The notes beneath the pieces were generated by a model. It searched no databases. It was not told the origin of the DNA and saw only the letters and a list, made by a program, of their open reading frames with translations. Shown in pieces: positions 1 to 9,572 of a stretch of DNA of 64,000 bases. The translations under genes and the position numbers were made by a program. Origin of the DNA: JBQTIY01 sp052387675 (GTDB taxonomy: Bacteria > Planctomycetota > B15-G4); NCBI GenBank assembly GCA_052387675.1, contig JBQTIY010000010.1, positions 62,001 through 126,000 on the forward strand, read 5' to 3'. Within the stretch, counting starts at the first letter, position 1. The number at the start of each line of letters is the position of its first letter.

Positions 1-1179
1 ACGGCCCAGTCCGAAGAGCCGCAGCAAGAGCCGGCCGCGCGGCGCCTGCTGCACGCGCAGGGCGGCGGCGTGCTGCGCGGCGAGTCCCGCAAGCTCGGCT
101 CGAACTGGGAAGTGCGCCGCGAGGGCGAGTGGGTGGCACTGCCTGCGGGCTTCGTCACGGAGGCGCGGCTGGAGAAGGAAGTCCTCGCCGAGATGCGGCT
201 GCGCGAGCGTCGCCTAGAGGAACGCGATGTTGCGGCTCGCGCGGGCTTCGGGGAATGGATGCTCGACGAGGGCTTGCTGGTCGAGGGGCTAGGCGAGCTG
301 GATAACGTGCTGCGCCTGGATCCGGATGCGGAGGCAGCGCTCGCTGTGCTGCGGCGCGGCGACTTGCATTTGGTGCCGCCGCAGCCAAAGGCCGAGAGCG
401 ATGACGAGCGCCGCCAGCTCGTGCTCGCGGCGCTGGCTCGCGCCGGCACGTACCCGCCCGCGCTGCGCGAAGTCGTGCTGGCACAGCTCAGCGGCGACGA
501 GGCACTGCGTGGGCAGTTGGCCGAAACCTTGCGCGAGCAGTTGCGCGACAAGGCGCCGGGCGTGCGCGCGACGGCCGCGCTGGCGCTGCGCAGGCTGGCC
601 GGCAGCGCGCGTGAGCTGGGCGAAGCGGAACTCAAGGAGCTGCTGCTGCGCGCAGCGCGCGATGTCTCGGAAGATGTGCGCCTGCAGGCCAGCGCCACGC
701 TCGGCGCTGTCGAAGAGGAAGGGCTGATCCTGCCGCTCGTGGCGGCGCTCTCCAGCAACTCGGCCGCGATTCGCGTGCATGCGGCCGAAGCGCTGGGCCA
801 CATGGGCTATCCGGCGGCTGTAGAACCTCTGGTGCAGGCCATGCTCTCGGCGCCGGCCTCAGGAGGCTGGTCCGGCCCGCGCGCGCATGTCTTCGTTGGC
901 CGGCAGATCGCCTTCGTGCAGGGCTACGACGTGGACGTGGCCCAGAACGCGGCCATCGGCGATCCGGAGATCGGCACTCTGCAAGAAGGTGTCAGCCTCG
1001 ACGTGCGCGTGCTGGGCGTGAGCGGCGGGCCGAGTGCCGCGCAGCAGTCGGCGGCACTGCGTCTTGCGGTGGGACGGCTCACCGGCAGCGAGCCGCCCAG
1101 CGGTAGGGTTGCCGTGGCGGCCTGGTGGCAGGACTATCAAAAGCGCGGACCGCCCTCGCGCACCGGCGCTGCACGCTGA
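1..1179 (+). CDS. HEAT-repeat protein, 5' end outside the window
   Basis: The frame is open from base 1 without a stop, so the true start lies upstream; an internal GTG at 70 exists but nothing marks it as a real start. The visible 392 residues hold a charged stretch (ERRLEERD), a TPR-like piece (LDNVLRLDPDAEAAL), then several HEAT-type alpha-helical repeats (VRATAALALRRLAG, VRLQASATLGAV, IRVHAAEALGHMG). The last ~100 residues are not repeat-like and contain VGRQIAFVQGYDVDVAQNAAIGDPEIG. HEAT repeats are protein-binding scaffolds; no catalytic motif is visible and the function is unknown. It is convergent with the TIGR03790 gene 28 bases downstream. Confidence 0.7.
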   Translation, partial: TAQSEEPQQEPAARRLLHAQGGGVLRGESRKLGSNWEVRREGEWVALPAGFVTEARLEKEVLAEMRLRERRLEERDVAARAGFGEWMLDEGLLVEGLGELDNVLRLDPDAEAALAVLRRGDLHLVPPQPKAESDDERRQLVLAALARAGTYPPALREVVLAQLSGDEALRGQLAETLREQLRDKAPGVRATAALALRRLAGSARELGEAELKELLLRAARDVSEDVRLQASATLGAVEEEGLILPLVAALSSNSAAIRVHAAEALGHMGYPAAVEPLVQAMLSAPASGGWSGPRAHVFVGRQIAFVQGYDVDVAQNAAIGDPEIGTLQEGVSLDVRVLGVSGGPSAAQQSAALRLAVGRLTGSEPPSGRVAVAAWWQDYQKRGPPSRTGAAR

Positions 1180-1189
1180 GCGGGTGACG

Positions 1190-1222
1190 CTCAGTCGCTG
1201 ACGACACTCAGTCGCTGACGAC
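1190..1222. repeat. 17-bp tandem duplication at a stop codon
   Basis: The unit ctcagtcgctgacgac occurs at 1190-1205 and again at 1207-1222, separated by one base (period 17). The second copy carries the TGA stop and last codons (VVSD) of the minus-strand TIGR03790 gene; the first copy is an echo just past the stop, in the gap to the convergent HEAT-repeat gene. Confidence 0.85.
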
Positions 1223-3172
1223 GAAGCTGACGCTGCCCAAGGCGGTCTGACCGCCGGCCGTGAGCGAGACATCGAGCGTGGCAGGGCCGGTGGGCCAAAC
1301 CCCCGGCGGGAAGACCACGCTGAAGTTCACCTGGCGCACGTCACGGTCAAAGAGATAACCGCTGGCCAGCGGCAGGAACAGCGGCGCCACATTGAGGCCG
1401 AAGACGCCCTTCTCGGGCAGGTCGAGCGTCATCGAGAAGCCGGTGACCGCAGAGAGCACGCCGTCGGCCGCGCCGAAGGAGCAGCGCAGCACGAGCGGAT
1501 CGGCGGGGCCCAGTGCGTTGTCGTCCACTGCGACCACGGCGGAGACGAGCGGCTGCGGGCCGGCGAGGAAGTGTGAGACCGGCGTGGCGGAGCCGTTGCC
1601 CGAGGGGTCGTACATCGTGACCGAGGCCCAGGTGAGACCTGGCTGGCCGGTGGGCGGCACGGCCACGCTCTGCAGGCGCCGGTCGTCGGGCTGCCAGACC
1701 GGCGTCGTGAACAGGAGCGGCGTCGCGCCCGCGTGCACGGCCGTGCAGCGGAAGACTTCCGCGTCGGCTTCGCCGGGCAGCCCGCCGGGCGTGCCAACCG
1801 GCAACGCCGGCAGTTCCAGTTCCAGCGAGTTGTGATCGGCGCCGAGCCACATCCAGGGCGCGGGCGGAGCGAAGTCGAAAACCGCCGCGGCGGGCGCGAA
1901 GCGATGAAGCGGATCGCCCACGTGCAGGCCCATCCACTTAATGGCCGGCTCGCTCACCATGGCGGCCTCGGCCCAGGGGAAGCCGTCGAGCATGTAGGCC
2001 AGCACCACGTCGGGCCGGTTGTGCCCGTTGAGGTAGGGCTCGGCGATGACGCCCGCGCCGGCTGTGAGGTTCTCCTGAAAAGCCTGGCACAGAAAGGACA
2101 CCGTCCCGGCCGCGCGCAAGCCCTGCGCGGAGTTGCTGTTCAAGTCGCAGGCGAAGGCGCCGGTCTTCCACTCCCAGGCGTGCTGGTACTTGGCGAAGTT
2201 GTACCAGCCGCCATAGAAGAGGGCTGAGTCGGCGTAGGTGGCAGTGAAGCCGTCGCTGAAGAGCGCGCCGGCCTCGCCGATCTCCGTCTCCCAGGGCTCC
2301 CAGCGCAAGGGGAAGGGCGACTGCTGCACAAAGTACTTGCCGTAGGCCATGGAGAGATCGGCCAGTTCGTACGTGGAGTAGCTGAAGGGATAGCCGACCA
2401 AGAGCTGCGCATCGGAGTAGTGGCCGAAGCGCGTGTCCACGTAACCGAAGCCGCTGTAGCCGTCGGCGCGAATGTGGCGCTGACCGTAGGCCGCGCGATC
2501 CACCAGCGCCTTGCTGTGCTCGGCGCTCAGGCCGTCGAGGCGGCAATGCTGATAGAGCGGCTGGCCACTGAAGTCATAGAGCGCGTGATCGAAGTGCCCG
2601 ATGTCCGGCGGCACGTGCGGCGAGGGCTCGCGTGCCGGGTTGTTGAACTTGAAGTTCTGAAAGGCGGGCACGCCCACGGTGCCCAGCGAGTAGGGCACGC
2701 ACAGTGCGTTGTCCACTGAGCGCGCGCCCAGACTGGGCACATCCACTTGGTAGGGCACGCCGTAGCAGAAGAGCAGTGTGTCCACGCTGTCCGGGCCGTT
2801 CGCAGCGAGCCAGGCCAACAGCGGGTCGCGCAGCTCGCTCAGAAAGAGCGGCCATTGCGCGCTGGAGTAGTTGGTGCCGGCGGGAGTGAGCGGCAAGCCC
2901 AGCAGATTGCCGGCCGGCACGCCGCGCCGCAGCGCGTAGTACTGCGCCACTTCGGTGCTGTCCGGCACGCCGTCAGCGTCGCCGTCCGGCCAGCTCGTGT
3001 TGTAGATGACCAGGATGCGCGCCGGATCCAGCCAGGGATCGAGCTGTGCGCTCAGCGTGGACGCCAGGCCGCCACCGAGCAGCGCCACCGTCAGCAGAGC
3101 GGCCAGGGCGAAGCGCGGGGATTCGCGCGTCCAGGTGGTGCGGAGCAAGCGGGCCAAGCGAGGGGTTTGCAT
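1208..3172 (-). CDS. TIGR03790 family secreted protein
   Basis: A 654-residue exported protein. Residues 1-42 form a long N-terminal signal (basic stretch, hydrophobic FALAALLTVALLGGGLASTLSA, likely cut near SAQ). The mature start ILVIYNTSWPDGDADGVPDSTEVAQYYALRRGVPAGNLLGLPL is the hallmark of TIGR03790, a family found in planctomycetes and other bacteria with no established function; DGDADGVPDS also resembles a calcium-binding loop. The last ~150 residues look like one or two beta-sandwich domains. ATG start with no competing start close by. It follows the permease gene by 52 bases on the same strand and may be the tail of that operon. Family assignment is from remembered sequence similarity. 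Confidence 0.75.
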   Translation of the reverse strand: MQTPRLARLLRTTWTRESPRFALAALLTVALLGGGLASTLSAQLDPWLDPARILVIYNTSWPDGDADGVPDSTEVAQYYALRRGVPAGNLLGLPLTPAGTNYSSAQWPLFLSELRDPLLAWLAANGPDSVDTLLFCYGVPYQVDVPSLGARSVDNALCVPYSLGTVGVPAFQNFKFNNPAREPSPHVPPDIGHFDHALYDFSGQPLYQHCRLDGLSAEHSKALVDRAAYGQRHIRADGYSGFGYVDTRFGHYSDAQLLVGYPFSYSTYELADLSMAYGKYFVQQSPFPLRWEPWETEIGEAGALFSDGFTATYADSALFYGGWYNFAKYQHAWEWKTGAFACDLNSNSAQGLRAAGTVSFLCQAFQENLTAGAGVIAEPYLNGHNRPDVVLAYMLDGFPWAEAAMVSEPAIKWMGLHVGDPLHRFAPAAAVFDFAPPAPWMWLGADHNSLELELPALPVGTPGGLPGEADAEVFRCTAVHAGATPLLFTTPVWQPDDRRLQSVAVPPTGQPGLTWASVTMYDPSGNGSATPVSHFLAGPQPLVSAVVAVDDNALGPADPLVLRCSFGAADGVLSAVTGFSMTLDLPEKGVFGLNVAPLFLPLASGYLFDRDVRQVNFSVVFPPGVWPTGPATLDVSLTAGGQTALGSVSFVVSD

Positions 3173-3224
3173 CGCGGCAGTGTAACCGTGCCCCGCCGGA
3201 CCGGGGTGTCGGCGCAGCCGAGGT

Positions 3225-5393
3225 CTAGCGCACGCGCGCGGGCAGCACGACCATAGTCAGGCCGGCCCACTGCAGACGCTTTTGCAGGGCGTAGGGCGTT
3301 TCGTTGTGCAGCAGGCGCTGATACCAGCGCTCGCGCTGGAAGATGATCTTGCCGCCGAAGAAGGTCGTGCGCGGGAACTCACGGGCTACCTCGAGGCAGA
3401 GCTGCTCCCCGGTGGCCACGACATCGGTGCCCACGGCCATGCGCGACGTGGCGGGCATGCCGAGGCGCCGCGCCAATTCCACGTAGCGGTCGAGCATGCG
3501 CCGCGTGTCCTCATCCAGCGCTTGGAGTTCCTCTTCGCCCTTGAAGCCGCCCGAGTCCACCACGCCCACTGAGATGAAGACGATGCCGCGGAAGTGGCCG
3601 GGGAAGGTGCGGAAGATGTTCAGCATCGTGTGCACACCCAAGCCGCCCCAGGAACTGACCAGCAGGCCCGCCACCGGGTAGCGGCGATCCGGATCGCCGA
3701 CAGTGGCCGTGCCGGGCGGGGCCGGCAGCGCGGCCAGATCCTCGTGCAAGCGCGCCATCTGCGCCTCTACCGTGCGGTAGTGAGCGCGAATCATGAAGCA
3801 GAAGGCCACCAGCGTGCCGGTGACCAAGAGCGTGACCCAGCCGCCGACCAGAAACTTCTCCACCGTGGTCACGAGCAGGATCGTGCCGCAGAGCAAAAAG
3901 CCCACCGTGAAGAGCAGCCAGCGCCGGCGCCAGCTCCGCCGCGAGCCGCGCTCGCGCAGCTTGGCCCGGGACATGCCGAACATGGAAAGCGTGAAGGTGA
4001 GGAAGACGTTGATGCTGTACATGACGACGAGCGCCGTCACATCGCCCTTCGTGTAGAGCAGGGCCGCGACGGAGGCCAGCGACATGAGCACGATGCCGTT
4101 CTGAGCGGTGAGGCGTTCGGACAGCGCCGAGAAGCGGTGCGGCATCCAGGAATCCACCGCCATATTGACCAGCACGCGCGGCCCGCCCATGAAACCGGCC
4201 TGCGCTGCGACTACCAGCAGCGCGCCCTCGGCCAGCAGCGTGACGATGACGAAGAAGCGCCCCAGGTGCAGCTCGCCCGCGACCTGCTCGATGAGCACGG
4301 CGTTGAGGGTCTTGCCTTCCACAGGCTCGACGCGCCAGAGCAAGTAGCACACGAGCAGGCCGGCCGCCGTGATGGCCAGCGAGAAGGCCATGTAGAGCAT
4401 GGTGCGCCGCGCCGAGCGCACCACCGGCTCGCGCATCATGTTCAGATTGTTCGAGACGGCTTCGATGCCGGTGTAGGTGCCGCCGCCCATGGAGTAGGCG
4501 TGCAGGAAGATGAGCGCCATGCCCCACAGGCCGAGGCTACTCAGGTCGGTCTGAAAGTCCTGGCGCGCGCCTGCGACCGTGGCCGGAAACTCGGGCAGGT
4601 GCAGGATGATGCCGGCGCCGATGAGCACCGCGTGCGTCAGCAGGAAGGCAATGAAGATGGGCGTGAGGGCCAGGATCGATTCGCGCACGCCGCGCAGGTT
4701 CAGCAGCATCAGCCAGACGATGAGAAAGAGCTGAAAGGGCAGCATCCAGCCGTGAAACTGCGGCGGCACGAAGCTGAACAGCGCCTCGCCCGCCGCCGCC
4801 ACCGACACGGTGATGGTGAGGACGTAGTCCACCAAGAGCGCGCAGCCCGACACGATGCCCACCTTGGGGCCGAGCAACTTGGTGGCCACCACGTAGCCGC
4901 CGCCGCCGTGCGGGAACTCCTCGATGATGCGCGTGTAGGCGGCCGAGATGATGAGCACGGTCAGTGCCGTGAGCGCCGCGAGCCCGAAAGCCATGTAGGC
5001 ATGGCCGCCGAGCACGCGGAAGGATTCCTCCGGCCCGTAGGCCGACGAGGACAGCCCGTCCGCGCCAAGGCCCACCCAAGCCAGGAAGGGAATCAGCGAA
5101 AGGCGATGGAAGAGGCGTCGATCGGCCAGGCTGCGCGGCCGGCCGATGAGCACATGGCGCAGTCGCTGCCAGCCGCTGGGCGCCTCATCGGGGAGGTTGT
5201 CTGGATTGAAGGGCTGCTCCGGCAGGGCGAGCGGGCGCGGCTCAACAGGCACCTGGCGCGGCGGCTCAGCGGGCCTTTGGCTCTCAGGCTGACTGTCAGG
5301 CGTGCTACCGGCCGGAGGTGTCTCAGCCGGCGTCGGAACTGGCGGGTCGTCGCTCGGCGGCTCGGGTCCGGCGGCTGACGGCTCGGGGCTCAC
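3225..5393 (-). CDS. APC-superfamily permease, KimA-like
   Basis: A 722-residue inner-membrane transporter. Residues 1-70 are a cytoplasmic proline-rich tail; about 12 hydrophobic segments follow from ~100 to ~545, then a soluble domain of ~170 residues. The first membrane segment carries GLGADGLSSSAYGPEE, and residues ~160-200 have FPHGGGGYVVATKLLG and SGCALLVDYVLTITVSVAAAGEA, which match the KimA/YdaO group of APC permeases (high-affinity K+ uptake in Bacillus, with a cytoplasmic C-terminal domain). Amino-acid transport remains possible. Start is GTG at 5393, overlapping the terC-like stop as GTGA, so the two are translationally coupled. Confidence 0.75.
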   Translation of the reverse strand: MSPEPSAAGPEPPSDDPPVPTPAETPPAGSTPDSQPESQRPAEPPRQVPVEPRPLALPEQPFNPDNLPDEAPSGWQRLRHVLIGRPRSLADRRLFHRLSLIPFLAWVGLGADGLSSSAYGPEESFRVLGGHAYMAFGLAALTALTVLIISAAYTRIIEEFPHGGGGYVVATKLLGPKVGIVSGCALLVDYVLTITVSVAAAGEALFSFVPPQFHGWMLPFQLFLIVWLMLLNLRGVRESILALTPIFIAFLLTHAVLIGAGIILHLPEFPATVAGARQDFQTDLSSLGLWGMALIFLHAYSMGGGTYTGIEAVSNNLNMMREPVVRSARRTMLYMAFSLAITAAGLLVCYLLWRVEPVEGKTLNAVLIEQVAGELHLGRFFVIVTLLAEGALLVVAAQAGFMGGPRVLVNMAVDSWMPHRFSALSERLTAQNGIVLMSLASVAALLYTKGDVTALVVMYSINVFLTFTLSMFGMSRAKLRERGSRRSWRRRWLLFTVGFLLCGTILLVTTVEKFLVGGWVTLLVTGTLVAFCFMIRAHYRTVEAQMARLHEDLAALPAPPGTATVGDPDRRYPVAGLLVSSWGGLGVHTMLNIFRTFPGHFRGIVFISVGVVDSGGFKGEEELQALDEDTRRMLDRYVELARRLGMPATSRMAVGTDVVATGEQLCLEVAREFPRTTFFGGKIIFQRERWYQRLLHNETPYALQKRLQWAGLTMVVLPARVR

Positions 5394-6325
5394 GCGCGAC
5401 GGACTGGTCGCAGCAATGATGCCGCGATCGAACCTCCCAGCAGTCCCAGAATGATGAAGAGCGAGGCCTCAATCGGCACGTGATAGAGATCGATGATCAC
5501 CATCTTGAGGCCGATGAAGATGAGCACGAGCGAGAGCCCGTACTTGAGGTAGTGGAAGCGATCCATGATCCCGGCCAGAAGGAAGAAGAGCGCGCGCAGG
5601 CCGAGGATGGCGAAGACGTTCGAGGTGAAGACGATGAAGGGGTCGGTGGTGATCGCAAAGATGGCCGGGATTGAGTCCACCGCGAAGACGATGTCGGTGG
5701 CTTCAGCGGCCACGAGCGCCACGAAGAGCGGCGTGGCCATGCGGCGGCCGGCCTCCACCACAAAGAAGTGCTGGCCGCGGTAGCCGGCGGTCACCGGGAA
5801 GAAGCGCACGAAGAGCCGCACGAGCACGTTGCGCTCGGGATGCGGCTCGACTTCGCGCTGGACCAGCAGCTTGAAGCCGGTGAAAACCAGGAAGGCTCCG
5901 AAGACGTACATGATCCAGCCGAAGTTCTGGATCAGGGCCGCGCCGGCCACGATGAAGATGCCGCGCGTGACGAGCGCGCCGAGGATGCCCCAGAAGAGCA
6001 CCCGGTGCTGCATATCCGAGGGCACGGCCAGCGAGCGGAAGAGCACCAGGAAGACGAAGAGATTGTCGATCGAGAGGGCCTTCTCGACCAGGTAGCCGGT
6101 GGTGAACTCCAGGGCCACCTTCTTGCCGAACCAGTAATAGACCAGCACGTTGAAGGCGACGGCCAGCGCGATCCAAAAGATCGTGAAGCCCAGGGCTTCT
6201 TTGAGGCTGGGCGTGTGCGCCTTGCGATTGAAGACGCCCAGGTCCAGGGCCAGCATGGCCAGCACGAAGACGAGGAAGCCGCCCCACAGGGCCGGCGAAC
6301 CGACGGAGGTCAGGGTTTCGTTCAT
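5390..6325 (-). CDS. TerC/Alx family integral membrane protein
   Basis: A 311-residue polytopic membrane protein with about nine hydrophobic segments. Family motifs are LALDLGVFNRKAHTPS near the N-terminus, KALSIDNLFVFLVLF (~85-99) and ATDIVFAVDSIPAIFAIT (~190-207), whose membrane-embedded aspartates define the TerC/Alx fold. Family members export manganese or help metalate and insert exported proteins. Length is normal for the Alx branch. It sits 27 bases after cstA and overlaps the permease start by four bases, so it belongs to the mltA-cstA-terC-permease chain. The metal or ion handled cannot be read from sequence. Confidence 0.88.
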   Translation of the reverse strand: MNETLTSVGSPALWGGFLVFVLAMLALDLGVFNRKAHTPSLKEALGFTIFWIALAVAFNVLVYYWFGKKVALEFTTGYLVEKALSIDNLFVFLVLFRSLAVPSDMQHRVLFWGILGALVTRGIFIVAGAALIQNFGWIMYVFGAFLVFTGFKLLVQREVEPHPERNVLVRLFVRFFPVTAGYRGQHFFVVEAGRRMATPLFVALVAAEATDIVFAVDSIPAIFAITTDPFIVFTSNVFAILGLRALFFLLAGIMDRFHYLKYGLSLVLIFIGLKMVIIDLYHVPIEASLFIILGLLGGSIAASLLRPVRRA

Positions 6326-6352
6326 CGGGGACGAGTGCTCAGCGCTGGGTTT

Positions 6353-8029
6353 TCAGGCCCGGCGTAGCCGGGGGACGGAGAGCGCCAGCATGACGAGCGC
6401 CAACACGATGAGCGCTCCGGAGGCGAGCGCGTTCACGAGCGCTAGGTCCAGCCCCTGCGTCGCGTGCAGATTGGAGACGAGCAGCGCGCCGAGCGCCCAG
6501 AGCGTGATGAGCAGCACGAAGATCATGGGCAGCACTACGATACCCGCGCGCCGCCCCTGTTTCGCAAGCCACACGCCCACGACGAGGAGGGTCAGGGCGG
6601 CCAGGAGCTGGTTCGAAGCGCCGAAGAGCACCCAAAAGCGCTTCCACATGTCCGGCGGCGCGAAGCCCAGCAGCACGGCCGGCAGGGCCAGCGTGAGCAG
6701 GGTGGCCGCCGCGGCGCCGGCCGTGCCCCGCCAGCCGGTGAGTTCCTGGAGGATCAGGCGCGAGAGCCGCGTGCTCACATCGAGGGTGTCGAAGACGAAG
6801 GTCGAGAAGGCCATGGCTCCGAAAGTGATGGCGAAGGGCAGGTGCTCCTCGCCGATGAGCAGCGTGAGGAAGCGGCCCAGGCCTTGTCCGTAGATCGCCG
6901 CGGCCGGCAGCCGCGCTGTTTCCTCGGTGGTGGCGATCATGATCGTGACCAGCGCGATGAAGGCCACGCAGCCCTCGGCGAGCATGGCGCCATAGCCCAC
7001 CGGCTGCACATGGCTCTCGCGGTCGATCTGCTTGCTCGTCGTGCCTGAACACACCAGGCCGTGAAAGCCCGAGCAGGCTCCGCAGGCGATGGTCACGAAG
7101 AGAAAGGGGAAGATCAGGCCGGTGGCGCCTGCGCTCTCGCGCACGTCGAAGCCCGTGAAGGCCGGCTGCTGGATACTGAAGCCGCCAAAGGCGATGCCAA
7201 TCACGCCCAGCAGCAGTGCGCCGTAGAGCACGAAGCCGCCCAAGTAGCCGCGTGGCTGCAGCAAGAGCCAGACCGGCGTGAGTGAGGCCAGCGCGCAGTA
7301 GCCCAGGATGAGCAGCGCCCAGCCGGTCTTGTCCAAGAGAAAGTGCTCGCTCCACAGTGTGCCGACCCAGGCCAGCGCGAAGGCCGCCGGCACGAAGATC
7401 ACACTCACCAGCCAGAGCGGGGGGCGCAACCAGCGCTGGACGAGCCCCAGCAGCAGCGAAAGCCCGAGGTAGAGCACGCTCGCCGCGGCCACCGCACCGC
7501 CGGGATGAAATGTCGCCGCGTGCGAATTCGCGGCCAGCGCGCCGAGTTCCTCGGGGCCGGTCACGAAACTGCCGGCCGTGATGTCGGCGAAGGCCACGAT
7601 GACGTAGATGAGCGCGATCCAAATGAAGGCCAGCATGGCGAGGCCGGCGCGCGGGCCGATCTGCTCGCGCGCGATCTCCGCGATGGAGCGGCCCTCGTGC
7701 CGCACTGAAGCCGCGAGCGCCGAGATGTCGTGCACGGCGCCGATGAGCACGACGCCCAGGCCAATCCACAAGAGGCACGGCGCCCAGCCGAAGGCCTGGC
7801 AGGCGATGATCGGTCCGGCGATGGGGCCGGCCGCAGCGATGGCCGAGAAGTGCTGACCGAAGAGATAGAAAGGCGGCGTGGCGAGATAGTCCACGCCATC
7901 GGCGCGCGTGTGCGCCGGCGTCGGCCGGCCTTCGTGCAGCCCCAGGCGCCGCGCAACGAACCCGCCCCAGATCCGATAGCCGGCGATCAGCAGCGCCAGG
8001 AAGGCCAGCGCCAGGAGCGGTAGGCTCAC
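6353..8029 (-). CDS. cstA: Carbon starvation protein CstA family transporter
   Basis: A 558-residue polytopic membrane protein. The N-terminus WGGFVARRLGLHEGRPTPAHTRADGVDYLATPPFYLFGQHFSAIAAAGPIAGPI is diagnostic of CstA/BtsT transporters, as are AVHDISALAASVRHEGRSI and SGTTSKQIDRESH. Family members in enterobacteria import pyruvate (BtsT) or peptides/pyruvate (CstA) under starvation. This version is ~140 residues shorter than E. coli CstA, lacking mostly C-terminal sequence, as in many bacterial short forms. GTG start at 8029 overlaps the mltA stop as GTGA. The substrate is inferred only from the family. Confidence 0.92.
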   Translation of the reverse strand: MSLPLLALAFLALLIAGYRIWGGFVARRLGLHEGRPTPAHTRADGVDYLATPPFYLFGQHFSAIAAAGPIAGPIIACQAFGWAPCLLWIGLGVVLIGAVHDISALAASVRHEGRSIAEIAREQIGPRAGLAMLAFIWIALIYVIVAFADITAGSFVTGPEELGALAANSHAATFHPGGAVAAASVLYLGLSLLLGLVQRWLRPPLWLVSVIFVPAAFALAWVGTLWSEHFLLDKTGWALLILGYCALASLTPVWLLLQPRGYLGGFVLYGALLLGVIGIAFGGFSIQQPAFTGFDVRESAGATGLIFPFLFVTIACGACSGFHGLVCSGTTSKQIDRESHVQPVGYGAMLAEGCVAFIALVTIMIATTEETARLPAAAIYGQGLGRFLTLLIGEEHLPFAITFGAMAFSTFVFDTLDVSTRLSRLILQELTGWRGTAGAAAATLLTLALPAVLLGFAPPDMWKRFWVLFGASNQLLAALTLLVVGVWLAKQGRRAGIVVLPMIFVLLITLWALGALLVSNLHATQGLDLALVNALASGALIVLALVMLALSVPRLRRA

Positions 8030-9324
8030 GACTTCAGGAAGAAGTAGTAGAGCTGCCCCTCAGCTTGAGTCTTGCCGGCCGCGCGCTCGGCGGAGGGGCC
8101 GACTCCAAAGTAGATGTCAGCCCGGCCCGCCGTGCGAATGGCCCCGCCGGTGTCCTGGTCGAGCATGAACTGCTGCATGGGCTGGCTGTTCCCGCCGGAA
8201 CGCCACTCACGCTGCGTGTCCACGTAGACGACTGCGCCACGCGGGAAGAGCGTCTTGTCCGTGGCCAGCGAGCGCTCCGCGGTGACCTCCACATTGAGGC
8301 TGCCGCGCGGATTGCCGTCGATGGGCGTGAAGAAGACATAGCTGGCGTTCTGATCCAGATAGTCCGGCAGCTTGTCTGGGTTCTGGCGGCCCCAGTCGCG
8401 GATCGTGCTGAGGTTCACGTTCGCGGCCTTGAGTTGCCCGTCGCGCACGAGCGCTTGGCCGAGCGAGTTGTACTCGCGGCCATTCTTGCCGGCGTAGCCC
8501 AGGCGGTAGAGGCTGCGATCGGGCAGGCGGATCACCGCCGAGCCATTCACGTGCGCGATGTAAGCGTCGAGCGGATCCTTGAGCCAGGCGAGTTCCAGGC
8601 CCTGTCCGGCGAGCAGTTGTTCGCGCTCGATCTCGCTGCGCTCGGGGTAAGGACGCAGGCCCGCGCTGGTCTGCTGGCCTAGGATCGTGCCGCCCGTGCC
8701 CTTGACGAGATCCGGCGGCAGACCATAGAGCGGATAGCGATAGACCTCGCTGCGCTCGCGGCTGCCGTCGAGGATGGGCGTGCAGTAGCCGGTGAAGAGC
8801 ACGCCACCGCCCTGGCCGTCCCAGCCGGCGCTCTTGTAGACGGTGTACTCGCGCTCAAGCGCGGCCCGAAAGGCCTCGCCGCTCGTCGAAGTAGAGAGCA
8901 GCTCGTGAAAGCGTTGCAAGCTGCGGAGTGCACGCTCGTGACTCACGCCTTCGATGGGGAAGTGGCCCGCGGCGCTGGGTCGATTCGTCCAGTCGATCGA
9001 GCGTTGCAGAGCGGGCAGGAGTGTCTCGCGGCGGTTCCAGTCGGCGAGCACGTCGGGCCAGGGTTCGCCGGGTCCGAGCGGCAGCAGAGCGGGCGCGCCG
9101 GGCGGCAGCGCCCGTCCGTACTCGGGGCCGGCCGGTGCGGCGCATCCGGCAGCGAGGCTGAGCGCGAGGCCGAGAGCCACGTTGAGTGCGCTGATCAGCG
9201 CGGTCCTAGGCGCGGTGCTGAGCCGGGCGCCGAGCGCGTGAGAGGGAGGGGCCGAAACGCTCTGGCGGAGCCGCAGCTCCGGCGCGTGACGGGGCACTGC
9301 ACAAAGTCGTGGGGCGGATCGCAT
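8026..9324 (-). CDS. mltA: Membrane-bound lytic murein transglycosylase A
   Basis: Cleaves the MurNAc-GlcNAc bond of peptidoglycan with formation of 1,6-anhydro-MurNAc, acting from the outer membrane into the periplasm. The 432-residue product has the MltA domain (FTGYCTPILDGSRERS..YRYPLYGLP, DAYIAHVNGSAVIRL) followed by the 3D domain with DQDTGGAIRTAGRADIYFG, the region of the catalytic aspartate. A lipobox LSLAAGC sits at residues ~55-61, so the N-terminal region from the ATG at 9324 is unusually long; a later start such as the GTG at 9180 would leave almost no basic n-region. It heads the mltA-cstA-terC-permease chain and lies 43 bases downstream of a tRNA gene, possibly on the same transcript. 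Confidence 0.9.
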   Translation of the reverse strand: MRSAPRLCAVPRHAPELRLRQSVSAPPSHALGARLSTAPRTALISALNVALGLALSLAAGCAAPAGPEYGRALPPGAPALLPLGPGEPWPDVLADWNRRETLLPALQRSIDWTNRPSAAGHFPIEGVSHERALRSLQRFHELLSTSTSGEAFRAALEREYTVYKSAGWDGQGGGVLFTGYCTPILDGSRERSEVYRYPLYGLPPDLVKGTGGTILGQQTSAGLRPYPERSEIEREQLLAGQGLELAWLKDPLDAYIAHVNGSAVIRLPDRSLYRLGYAGKNGREYNSLGQALVRDGQLKAANVNLSTIRDWGRQNPDKLPDYLDQNASYVFFTPIDGNPRGSLNVEVTAERSLATDKTLFPRGAVVYVDTQREWRSGGNSQPMQQFMLDQDTGGAIRTAGRADIYFGVGPSAERAAGKTQAEGQLYYFFLKS

Positions 9325-9367
9325 GGCGCCAGACTAGCGAGCGGCCACGCCGTCTCAAGGGGCGCAT

Positions 9368-9445
<78 letters not shown>

Positions 9446-9572
9446 ACGCGAGTGTTCCGGCATGCCCAGGGCGCCGGGGCGCCCCGCAAGGGGAGCGCGG
9501 TTGTAACCGAGCCGAGGGAGAGCCCACAAGGCGCAGCCGTTACGCCGCACGAGCCGACCCGTCCTGCGATCC

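Noticed and set aside
3594..5378. A 594-residue open frame on the plus strand opposite the APC permease
   Set aside because: Composition is His/Arg/Gln-rich with no hydrophobic pattern, exactly what the antisense of a GC-rich membrane protein gives; the minus-strand frame has clear family motifs.
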